From the NCBI GenBank assembly GCA_964346725.1, contig CAYFVM010000025.1, positions 1 through 38,385 on the forward strand: a stretch of DNA of 38,385 bases, in the 5' to 3' direction. Shown here one piece after another: positions 1 to 6,344 of this stretch. How positions within the stretch are numbered: the first letter of the stretch is position 1; each line of letters opens with the position of its first letter. The notes beneath the pieces were generated by a model. The model was not told the origin of the DNA and did no database searches. It saw only the letters and a list, made by a program, of their open reading frames with translations. The translations under genes and the position numbers were made by a program. The DNA is from UBA1715 sp964346725 (lineage in GTDB: Bacteria; Bacteroidota; Bacteroidia; Bacteroidales; UBA1715).

Positions 1-1
1 A

Positions 2-175
2 ATTTTATGGATAACAATGGTATCAATTGTTGCTTGTCCAAGATCTATCATTTTTTTTAATTTAAAGGTAGGCAAAGGTAGTGTTTCGACGAAAGATTTA
101 CAACATATTTTTGTTGGAAAACAAAAGGTAGATTGGAACAAGCAAATGCAACACATTTATAAAACACTTGCTTAG
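2..175 (+). CDS. Partial open frame at the left edge, unidentified
   Basis: A frame open from the left edge runs 57 codons to a TAG at 173-175. It may be the C-terminal end of a gene that starts outside the window. It contains a hydrophobic stretch near its start (IVACPRSIIFFNL), and its end is lysine- and glutamine-rich (VDWNKQMQHIYKTLA). I do not recognise a family. The frame is AT-rich and short, so chance is possible. About 90 bases of very AT-rich sequence separate it from the promoter of the next gene. Confidence 0.3.
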   Translation: MLWITMVSIVACPRSIIFFNLKVGKGSVSTKDLQHIFVGKQKVDWNKQMQHIYKTLA

Positions 176-265
176 GATAGTAATATTGTTCCTTGACTGT
201 TTGTTATCGAATACACTCTTTTTTTGAATGTTAAAGAATATCTTTTTTTATGTATAAAAAATTAC

Positions 266-273
266 TATTTTTG
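266..273 (+). promoter_or_regulatory. Bacteroidetes -7 element for the secreted two-gene unit
   Basis: TATTTTTG matches the TAnnTTTG consensus and lies 55 bases before the ATG at 329. The upstream -33 box is not a clear TTTG, because the stretch around 240-250 is T-rich without the G. It probably drives both the T9SS-tail protein and the FISUMP protein. Confidence 0.4.
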
Positions 274-328
274 TGTTTAAATAAATATGTTTCTTATTAG
301 AAAATTATAAAACTTGACAATTAACAAA

Positions 329-820
329 ATGAAAAGAAAATTCTTAGTAATTGCCCTGATTAGTCCTTGGTTGCTCTTGTCCATTCACTCGGCACAAGCG
401 CAGCAATGGGCTTTGCTGGTGCATAGTAGCGATGCGGCTCAGCCTGTTGCTACTAATTTGAGCAATGTTCGCCACCTTACATTTTCGGGTGCTAACGCAG
501 TTGTAACGCATTCTTTGGGTGCAAATTCGTATGCTTTGGCACGTGTTGAGAAACTCACCTTTGCTAATGTGGAACAAACTGCTGTGAAACCACTAACAAG
601 CAATTCCGATGCTGTGGCATACTGCAACGCTGCTGGCGAAGTGGTGGTGGTGTGTTCCGAAGCTGTTCTCTCACTTGCTTTATTTGATGTGAATGGGAAG
701 AAAATTTCTACTACCCAGCACACATCCTCTTTGCATACGGGCAATGCACCAGCAGGCGTGTATGTTCTGCACATTCAAACTGCACAGGGTATAATAACAA
801 AAAAAATAATTAAAAACTAA
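329..820 (+). CDS. Small secreted protein with a T9SS C-terminal sorting domain
   Basis: A 163-residue exported protein of unknown function. The ATG at 329 is preferred over a TTG at 314 because it puts a normal signal peptide at the N-terminus: MKRK, a hydrophobic core, then cleavage after HSAQA. Residues of about 95-163 look like a type A T9SS sorting domain, with the typical LALFDVNGKKI strand, an LPAG-like turn (NAPAGVYVLHI) and a basic end (KKIIKN). Such tails carry proteins across the outer membrane to the cell surface. The short middle (LSNVRHLTFSG) resembles the N-terminal part of the next protein, which also has a strand ending in a D/N-x-hydrophobic-x-F pattern. The next gene begins 13 bases downstream, so the two are likely co-transcribed. 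No enzymatic motif is visible, and the protein is very small for T9SS cargo. Confidence 0.75.
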   Translation: MKRKFLVIALISPWLLLSIHSAQAQQWALLVHSSDAAQPVATNLSNVRHLTFSGANAVVTHSLGANSYALARVEKLTFANVEQTAVKPLTSNSDAVAYCNAAGEVVVVCSEAVLSLALFDVNGKKISTTQHTSSLHTGNAPAGVYVLHIQTAQGIITKKIIKN

Positions 821-833
821 AAATTACAAAATA

Positions 834-1568
834 ATGAAAATAAGAATTACAAAATTATTCATGGCAATAGTTGCCATCATATTTTTTTCAGCAAACCTTA
901 GTGCGCAACAGGCAGAAACCATGTACGTAATGAAAAACGGTGCGGTAGCTTACCAATCTGCAGTTTCGGATATTGATAGCGTTATTTTTTACGCACCGTC
1001 TATAAACGAACCAATCTCTGGCGATGGTTGGGTACTCATTAACGGTGTGAAATGGGCAACTTGCAATGTAGATGCTCCCGGCACTTTTGCTGCTGCTCCT
1101 GAAAGTGCAGGTATGTTTTACCAATGGAATAGAAAGGTGGCTTGGAGTGTTACTTACCCTCTGCAAAACTCTAACGGAGGCACAACTTGGGACGACTCCA
1201 CTCCAAGTGGTACTGAATGGACTAAGGCAAACGACCCCAGCCCTGCTGGTTACCGTGTGCCTACTTTCGAAGAAATTGAATCCCTTTTAAATACTACGTA
1301 CGTAACTAACGAATGGACTACTCAAAATGGCGTATTCGGTAGAAAGTTTACCGATAAAAGCAATGGAAATTCTATTTTTCTGCCGGCAGTGGGCTATCGC
1401 GGCGGCAGCAATGGTACGCTCTATGGCGCAGGCAGCGACGGCAACTATTGGAGTAGTACGCAGTACGATACCAACTCCGCGTACTACTTGGTCTTCTACA
1501 GCGGCGGCGCAGACTGGAGATACAACTACCGTAAGAGCGGTCTATCGGTTCGTCCAGTGGCAGAATAA
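834..1568 (+). CDS. Secreted FISUMP/C-type-lectin-like protein, probable DGR variable protein
   Basis: A 244-residue protein with a Sec signal peptide (core VAIIFFSANLSAQ) and a short N-terminal segment (MYVMKNGAVAYQ...DIDSVIFYAP) common in Bacteroidales surface proteins. From about residue 62 it is a FISUMP-type domain (Fibrobacter succinogenes major paralogous family), which has a C-type-lectin or formylglycine-enzyme-like fold: GVKWATCNVDAP, PSPAGYRVPTFEEI, GNYWSST and a final GLSVRPV. This fold is used by DGR target proteins. The last 63 codons differ sharply from the rest. They are GC-rich, and the presumed surface positions use TAC, GGC, GAC, AGC and GTC, all reachable from AAC by changes at adenines. 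There is no lipobox and no T9SS tail, so its final location is unclear. It is the second gene of a two-gene unit. An ordinary non-diversifying FISUMP paralogue is the alternative. Confidence 0.8.
   Translation: MKIRITKLFMAIVAIIFFSANLSAQQAETMYVMKNGAVAYQSAVSDIDSVIFYAPSINEPISGDGWVLINGVKWATCNVDAPGTFAAAPESAGMFYQWNRKVAWSVTYPLQNSNGGTTWDDSTPSGTEWTKANDPSPAGYRVPTFEEIESLLNTTYVTNEWTTQNGVFGRKFTDKSNGNSIFLPAVGYRGGSNGTLYGAGSDGNYWSSTQYDTNSAYYLVFYSGGADWRYNYRKSGLSVRPVAE
1380..1568 (+). other. Putative DGR variable repeat (3' end of the FISUMP gene)
   Basis: This segment encodes residues 183-244 plus the stop. My hand count gives 108 G or C in 189 bases (57%), far above the AT-rich gene body. Constant blocks (GGCAACTATTGGAGTAGTAC, and GGTCTATCGGTTCGTCCAGT at the end) alternate with codons that fit substituted AAC or AAT template codons: Y188, G190, G191, Y197, G198, S201, D202, V220, Y222, G224, G225 and D227. 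This is the pattern left by adenine-specific mutagenic retrohoming. No template repeat or reverse transcriptase is present in the window, so the assignment is by pattern only. Confidence 0.6.
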
Positions 1569-1579
1569 TGAGACTATTT

Positions 1580-1600
1580 CCGCATAGCGGTTAATTTTTT
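1580..1600 (+). terminator. GC hairpin plus T-rich run just after the variable repeat
   Basis: CCGC-ATA-GCGG (1580-1590) is followed by TTAATTTTTT, starting 11 bases after the stop codon. It may be an intrinsic terminator. DGR targets often also carry a hairpin or cruciform shortly downstream of the variable repeat, which takes part in homing. A four-pair stem is short for that role. Confidence 0.4.
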
Positions 1601-1608
1601 AAAAATTG

Positions 1609-1643
1609 TAGAGATGCATATAGCTATGTGTCTCTATTATTTT
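1609..1643 (+). terminator. Intrinsic terminator of the FISUMP unit
   Basis: TAGAGATGCATA (1609-1620) pairs with TATGTGTCTCTA (1625-1636) over 12 positions including two G-U pairs, with loop TAGC, followed by TTATTTT. It closes the two-gene secreted unit before the GH94 promoter. Confidence 0.65.
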
Positions 1644-1669
1644 CTAGCGACTAAAAAACCATTTTACGT

Positions 1670-1700
1670 TTTGAAGAATAGTAAATAATTGATAAATTTG
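1670..1700 (+). promoter_or_regulatory. Promoter of the GH94 gene (TTTG-N19-TAAATTTG)
   Basis: TTTG at 1670-1673 and TAAATTTG at 1693-1700, separated by 19 bases, fit the Bacteroidetes consensus exactly. The GH94 ATG is at 1739, leaving a leader of about 30 bases. Confidence 0.7.
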
Positions 1701-1738
1701 CGAACTTTTTAACGTAATAATAATTAAACTACAACTCT

Positions 1739-4123
1739 ATGCAATACGGTTTTTTTGATGACGAAAGGAAAGAGTACGTTGTAACTCGTCCCGACACGCC
1801 TCGTTCGTGGTGTAACTATTTAGGTGATGTAAACTATGGCGCCTTAATTACAAACAATGCTGGTGGTTACAGCTTTTACAAATCGGCAGCACAAGGTCGT
1901 TTCATGCGCTTTAGACCAAATACAATCCCTATGGACCAACCAGGGCGTTATATGTACGTTCACGATTGCGATAGCAAGGATTTTTGGAGTACATCATGGC
2001 AACCGGTAAGCAAACCGCTTGATTCGTTCAAAACAACATGCCGTCATGGTAGTGCATACACAATCATAGAGTCAGAGTATTCAAATATTAAAATGAATAC
2101 AACATATTTCTGCCCACTTGGCAAGGAATATGAATGTTGGATTGTAAAAGTAACAAACAATGATTCAAAGAAACGCAATCTTCGTTTGTTTACATTTGTA
2201 GAATACGCAAGTCACTGGCAATTGTGGATGGATTTAATCAATTTGCAATATACTCAGTACATTATGAGAATGAGTTATGACAATGGTATGATTAATCATT
2301 GTATTAACCCACATCTTGATGTAGAAGACAAGATTGATGCAGGTCAAAAAAACACATTCATTGGTTTGGTTGGTAGCGAAGTTACCGGATTTGATACAGA
2401 CCGTGAAAAATTCATTGGCCCATATCGCTCATATAATAATCCTCTTGTAGTAGAACAAGGAAAATGTACCGGTTCTCTTGCAGAAGGTGACAATGGTTGC
2501 GGAACATTACAAACAGAAATTACTTTGGCTCCAGGCGAGACAAAAGAATTAGTTGTTGTAATGGGTGTTGGACATGCATCAGTACAAGGCAAAAAAGCAA
2601 AAGAAGAAATCAGTTCTGTAGCTGTTGCTCAAAACGAATTCAATATTTTGGTAAACTACTGGCACAATCGTATTCAAGGTATGAGTGTCAATACTCCTGA
2701 TGCTGAATTCAACAGTCAAATCAATATGTGGAGCCCATTCAACTGTTTGATGACATTTGCATGGAGCCGTGCTGCTAGTATTGTATACAGTGGAGAGCGT
2801 GATGGTTTAGGTTATCGTGATACTGTTCAAGATATGCTTGGCGTATTGCCGGTTATTCCTTCAGAGGTAACAGAACGTTTGGAATTGATGTTGACAGGAC
2901 AAGAATCAAACGGTGGAGCAATGCCGGTGGTAAAACCATTCGACCACACTCCGGGCGCAATGCCTAAAACAGCCGACGAAGAGTATCGTTCTGATGACTG
3001 TATGTGGTTGTTCAACACAGTACCTGCATACGTAAAAGAAACTGGTGATTTGTCATTCTTCGACAAAGTACTTCCTTTCTCTGACAAAGGTGAAGCAACA
3101 GTGCTTGGCCACTTGCGTCGCGCTATTGAATTCAACCTTGAACGTGAAGGTGCACATGGTCTTCCTTGCGGTCTTAAAGCTGACTGGAACGACTGTTTGG
3201 TACTTGGTCAAAAAGGTGAAACTACATTCGTTGCATTCCAACTTCGTTATGCATTAAAAACATACATTGAGATATGCACAATGAAGAAATTAGATGCAGA
3301 AGTTGCATGGGCTGAAAAAGAATTGAAGAAACTTGACGAAACTATCGCAAAAGAAACTTGGGATGGAGAATGGTTTATTCGTGCATACAACGAAGCAGGC
3401 GAAAAATATGGTTCAAAAGACAACGAAGAAGGTCAAATTTGGTTGAACCCACAATCTTGGGCTGTATATAGCGGTTACGCTACAGGCAAAATGGCTGACT
3501 CTGTTCTTAATTCAGTAGAAAAACATTTGGCTACAGAATATGGTGTAATGTTGGTAACAAAACCATACATCAAAACTGACCTTTCTGCTATCAAAGCGCC
3601 ATTGTTTATCCCTGGTATGAAAGAAAACGGTGCTATTTTCCAACACCCACAAGGATGGATTGTAATTGCAGAAACATTACGTGGTAATGGTGAAAATGCA
3701 TACAAATATTTCAGAGCATATATGCCGGCTGCATACAATACTAAGGCAGAAGTTCGTCAAATTGAACCATACGTATACGCACAATCTACAAATAGTAAGT
3801 TCAACTCACGTTTTGGAAACTCTCGTTTGTCATGGTTAACAGGTGCTGCTACATGGTCATACTATGCTGCAACTAACCACATTATGGGTGTTCAACCTGA
3901 TTATGATGGTGTTATAATAGATCCTTGTGTTCCAAAATCATGGACAAATTTCAGCATGAGTCGTCGTTTCCGTGGTAATGTCTTAGACATAACGGTTAAG
4001 AATCCAAATGGTGTTCAAAAAGGTGTTAAATCTGTAATGGTAAATGGTGAAGTTATAGAAGGAAACAAAATTCCTTTGAACAAAATTAAAGCACAAAATA
4101 CTGTTGAGGTTATCATGGAATAA
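1739..4123 (+). CDS. GH94 family disaccharide phosphorylase (chitobiose/cellobiose phosphorylase-like)
   Basis: A 794-residue cytosolic enzyme; no signal peptide is visible. GH94 enzymes split beta-linked disaccharides with phosphate to give a sugar 1-phosphate and a free sugar, which saves ATP. The N-terminus (MQYGFFDDERKEYVVTRPDT), NAGGYSFY, and WQPVSKPLD resemble N,N'-diacetylchitobiose phosphorylase as I remember it, and the length matches that family (about 800). The catalytic-domain signature ADWNDCLVLG lies at residues 481-490, and D485 is the expected general acid. GYRDTVQDMLG (about 362-372) and SDDCMW are also typical. The N-terminal beta-sandwich, helical linker, (alpha/alpha)6 barrel and C-terminal sheet all appear present. 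It is transcribed alone, from its own promoter to its own terminator. The substrate cannot be fixed from motifs: chitobiose, cellobiose and related disaccharides remain possible. Confidence 0.9.
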   Translation: MQYGFFDDERKEYVVTRPDTPRSWCNYLGDVNYGALITNNAGGYSFYKSAAQGRFMRFRPNTIPMDQPGRYMYVHDCDSKDFWSTSWQPVSKPLDSFKTTCRHGSAYTIIESEYSNIKMNTTYFCPLGKEYECWIVKVTNNDSKKRNLRLFTFVEYASHWQLWMDLINLQYTQYIMRMSYDNGMINHCINPHLDVEDKIDAGQKNTFIGLVGSEVTGFDTDREKFIGPYRSYNNPLVVEQGKCTGSLAEGDNGCGTLQTEITLAPGETKELVVVMGVGHASVQGKKAKEEISSVAVAQNEFNILVNYWHNRIQGMSVNTPDAEFNSQINMWSPFNCLMTFAWSRAASIVYSGERDGLGYRDTVQDMLGVLPVIPSEVTERLELMLTGQESNGGAMPVVKPFDHTPGAMPKTADEEYRSDDCMWLFNTVPAYVKETGDLSFFDKVLPFSDKGEATVLGHLRRAIEFNLEREGAHGLPCGLKADWNDCLVLGQKGETTFVAFQLRYALKTYIEICTMKKLDAEVAWAEKELKKLDETIAKETWDGEWFIRAYNEAGEKYGSKDNEEGQIWLNPQSWAVYSGYATGKMADSVLNSVEKHLATEYGVMLVTKPYIKTDLSAIKAPLFIPGMKENGAIFQHPQGWIVIAETLRGNGENAYKYFRAYMPAAYNTKAEVRQIEPYVYAQSTNSKFNSRFGNSRLSWLTGAATWSYYAATNHIMGVQPDYDGVIIDPCVPKSWTNFSMSRRFRGNVLDITVKNPNGVQKGVKSVMVNGEVIEGNKIPLNKIKAQNTVEVIME

Positions 4124-4142
4124 TCTCAATAATATTTCAAAT

Positions 4143-4175
4143 AAAAAGAGTCGTGGTAATGCCTCGACTCTTTTT
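4143..4175 (+). terminator. Intrinsic terminator after the GH94 gene
   Basis: AAAAAGAGTCG (4143-4153) and CGACTCTTTTT (4165-4175) form an 11-pair stem ending in a T run, 19 bases after the GH94 stop codon. The A-rich 5' arm would let it work in both directions. Confidence 0.8.
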
Positions 4176-4184
4176 ATAAAGAGC

Positions 4185-4276
4185 CTAAGAGAAAAGCTAA
4201 TTTAGTGAATAATATCGGGTAAAAGAATGACGTGAGATGTGTACGCACAGGCACTTCTCTTAGTTTTTGAGTTTTT
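4185..4276 (+). other. Structured element between GH94 and rplS
   Basis: CTAAGAGAA (4185-4193) pairs perfectly with TTCTCTTAG (4255-4263), enclosing about 60 bases that contain a small hairpin TGTG-TACG-CACA (4238-4249). A T-rich tract (TTTTTGAGTTTTTT) follows. It could be a second terminator for GH94 read-through, a small RNA, or an element upstream of rplS. The best rplS promoter lies downstream of it at 4321, which argues against a simple ribosomal-protein leader. Confidence 0.4.
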
Positions 4277-4320
4277 TGCAAAAAAGATTTTTTAAAAGGT
4301 AGTTTTTATAAAAAAAGAGT

Positions 4321-4328
4321 TATATTTG
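4321..4328 (+). promoter_or_regulatory. -7 element of the rplS promoter
   Basis: TATATTTG is a perfect TAnnTTTG match, 22 bases before the rplS ATG at 4351. The -33 region is T- and A-rich without a clear TTTG. Confidence 0.55.
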
Positions 4329-4350
4329 CCGACCCTAAAATATAAATGTG

Positions 4351-4698
4351 ATGAATCTATTAGATGAAGTAAAGAGCGAGGTTATTACTAAGAAAGAATG
4401 GCCAGATTTTAAGAGTGGTGATACAGTTACTGTTCATTATAAGATTAAAGAAGGTGATAAAGAGCGTATTCAACAATTCCGTGGTATTGTTCTTCAAAGA
4501 AGAAACGAAGGGTTTGTTGAAACATTCACCGTTAGGAAAATGTCAGGTAATATTGGTGTAGAAAGAGTTATTCCAGTAAATTCACCTATGATTGATAAAA
4601 TCGAAGTGAATAAAAAAGGTAAAGTTCGTAGAGCAAGAATCTTCTATCTTCGCAACTTGACCGGTAAAAAAGCTCGTATTAAAGAAAAACGTATGTAG
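4351..4698 (+). CDS. rplS: Large ribosomal subunit protein bL19
   Basis: A 115-residue ribosomal protein that sits at the interface of the 30S and 50S subunits. Family signatures include FKSGDTVTVHYKIKEGDKER, the FRGIVLQRR block, ETFTVRKMSGNIGVERVIP and the C-terminal KGKVRRARIFYLRNLTGKKA. The length agrees with the family (about 115-120). The ATG at 4351 is chosen. GTG at 4348 would add only one residue, and the Bacteroidetes-type promoter is close upstream. It is monocistronic, with a strong terminator 22 bases after the stop. In many bacteria rplS follows trmD and rimM; here it stands apart from them. Confidence 0.97.
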   Translation: MNLLDEVKSEVITKKEWPDFKSGDTVTVHYKIKEGDKERIQQFRGIVLQRRNEGFVETFTVRKMSGNIGVERVIPVNSPMIDKIEVNKKGKVRRARIFYLRNLTGKKARIKEKRM

Positions 4699-4718
4699 TA
4701 TAATACACGTAATTATAG

Positions 4719-4750
4719 AAGCCGATATTCACATGAGTATCGGCTTTTTT
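4719..4750 (+). terminator. Intrinsic terminator of rplS
   Basis: GCCGATA (4721-4727) and TATCGGC (4738-4744) form the stem, followed by six T. Confidence 0.85.
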
Positions 4751-4808
4751 GTGTACAATCCGTTAATAACTTGTGATATAAAGGTTCCCCTTTCCTTTAA
4801 CACTTTTT

Positions 4809-4816
4809 TACCTTTG
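4809..4816 (+). promoter_or_regulatory. -7 element of the YigZ/M42/GH3 operon promoter
   Basis: TACCTTTG matches TAnnTTTG, 15 bases before the ATG at 4831. The leader would therefore be very short. No good -33 box is seen. Confidence 0.5.
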
Positions 4817-4830
4817 AGAGTCAAATATAT

Positions 4831-5430
4831 ATGCAAGAAGATACGTATAAAACAATAATCAATTCGTCACAAGGAATTTACAAAGACAAAGGGAGTAAGT
4901 TCTTGGCGTTTGCGTATCCTGTAACATCTGAAGATGAGGTAAAGGTACATTTGGAAGCATTGCGTAAGGAGCACCATTCTGCTCGTCATCATTGTTGGGC
5001 TTATAAACTTGGGAATTTAGGAGATATTTATCGCTGTTCTGATGACGGAGAACCTACTAATTCCGCAGGAAAACCAATTTTGGGACAATTAGAAGCCTTT
5101 GATGTTACCAATGTTGCAGTTGTCGTGGTTCGTTATTTTGGAGGTGTCCTACTTGGCGTAGGAGGACTCATCCAAGCATATAAAGAAGCCGCAAAATCGG
5201 CTTTGGCAAGTTCTGAGATAGTAGAAAAAATTGTTGAAGTACATTATAGAATTGAATATACATACGAACAAAGCAGCGCAGTGCAAATTGTGTTGAAGCG
5301 CTATAAGTGTGTCGTGCGTTCACAGAGTTATACCGATGTTTGTTCAATTCATTTTTCAGTGGCAAAATCAAATGCCGATGACTGTGTTTTGGCATTTCAA
5401 CAAATAAATATTAAGGCAGAAAATGAGTGA
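4831..5430 (+). CDS. YigZ/IMPACT family protein
   Basis: A 199-residue cytosolic protein of the YigZ/IMPACT family (UPF0029 domain followed by a DUF1949 ferredoxin-like domain). The N-terminal domain shows the family blocks KDKGSKFLAFA, HHSARHHCWAYKLG, SDDGEPTNSAGKPILGQLE and VVVVRYFGGVLLGVGGLIQA, up to about residue 115. DUF1949 follows, at about 130-195. The eukaryotic relative IMPACT regulates the Gcn2 kinase. The bacterial role is not settled, and a link to translation or nucleic-acid binding has been suggested. The length is typical. The M42 peptidase gene overlaps its last 8 bases, so the two are translationally coupled and probably head an operon that runs on through the GH3 fusion gene. 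Confidence 0.9.
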   Translation: MQEDTYKTIINSSQGIYKDKGSKFLAFAYPVTSEDEVKVHLEALRKEHHSARHHCWAYKLGNLGDIYRCSDDGEPTNSAGKPILGQLEAFDVTNVAVVVVRYFGGVLLGVGGLIQAYKEAAKSALASSEIVEKIVEVHYRIEYTYEQSSAVQIVLKRYKCVVRSQSYTDVCSIHFSVAKSNADDCVLAFQQINIKAENE

Positions 5431-6343
5431 CGATTACAAATTATTAAAATTATTGTGTAGTATTTCGGCTCCATCAAGTGACGAAAGCCGCATGGCAAAG
5501 TTTATTGTACGGTATGTAGAAAAATTCGGCTATACATGGAGACATAAACCTCAAATTGTGTATGGAGAAGGTTTTCAAGATTGTGTGATGTTGGTATGGG
5601 GAAAACCACGCACTGCGATTTTTGCGCACATGGATAGTGTGGGATACATGGTTGGATACAATAAAACATTGCTACCGATAGGCTCTCCACGATGTGATGA
5701 TGGAACAGAATTGGTCGGCTTACAAGGAGACGAAGAGGTTTCTTGTATATTGCGAGAGCAGGATGAAACTTTAACATACGAATCGGATAAGGATCTAGAA
5801 CGGGGTACACTCTTGACGTATAAACCTAATTTTATTGAAAATGAAGATTTTATAGAATCACCATTTTTGGATAATAGAGTTGGTGTGTATGTTGCACTAA
5901 AACTTGCCAAATCAATGAAAAACGGAGCAATAGTGTTTACTACCGGAGAAGAAACAAGAGCAGGCAATGCAAAATTTTGTTGGCGTTATCTTTACAAAAA
6001 CTACCATTTGCACAACGCATTGATTGCTGATATTACATGGGTAACAGAAGGAATTGAATATGCGAAAGGTTGCGTAGTTTCTCTTAAAGATTCATATGTG
6101 CCACGAAGAGTATATGTCAATAAAATCTTGAATATAGCAAAACGCAGTGGCATTGCTATACAACGCGAAGTGGAAACAGCAGGAGGAAGCGACGGAGGTA
6201 ATTTGCAACAAATACCGTATGCAATAGATTGGTGCTTTGTAGGCGCACCACAAGAGTTTCCGCATATGCCAAAAGAAAAAATCAATAAATCAGACATAGA
6301 TTCAATGTATCTATTGTATAAAGAATTAATGGAATATCTATAA
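5423..6343 (+). CDS. M42-family metallopeptidase (cytosolic aminopeptidase-like)
   Basis: A 306-residue protein of the M42 family (tetrahedral aminopeptidases, formerly confused with endoglucanase). Likely ligands of the two-metal centre are visible: H69 in FAHMDSVG, D150 in SPFLDNRVG, E176/E177 in TTGEETRAG, D203 in IADITWV and H281 near the end in EFPHMPKEK. The glycine-rich ETAGGSDGG (251-259) corresponds to the family's conserved stretch before the last ligand. The protein is somewhat shorter than typical M42 enzymes (about 340-360), with a compact PDZ-like insert between about residues 75 and 140. There is no signal peptide, so it would act in the cytosol on peptides. It overlaps the YigZ-family gene by 8 bases and is 1 base from the GH3 fusion gene, so all three are probably one transcript. 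Confidence 0.85.
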   Translation: MSDDYKLLKLLCSISAPSSDESRMAKFIVRYVEKFGYTWRHKPQIVYGEGFQDCVMLVWGKPRTAIFAHMDSVGYMVGYNKTLLPIGSPRCDDGTELVGLQGDEEVSCILREQDETLTYESDKDLERGTLLTYKPNFIENEDFIESPFLDNRVGVYVALKLAKSMKNGAIVFTTGEETRAGNAKFCWRYLYKNYHLHNALIADITWVTEGIEYAKGCVVSLKDSYVPRRVYVNKILNIAKRSGIAIQREVETAGGSDGGNLQQIPYAIDWCFVGAPQEFPHMPKEKINKSDIDSMYLLYKELMEYL

Positions 6344-6344
6344 A

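Noticed and set aside
439..774. Minus-strand frame opposite the T9SS-tail protein
   Set aside because: The sense protein has a signal peptide and sorting domain; the antisense frame has neither.
5575..5967. Minus-strand open frame of 130 codons inside the M42 gene
   Set aside because: Antisense to a gene with intact metal ligands; no independent support.
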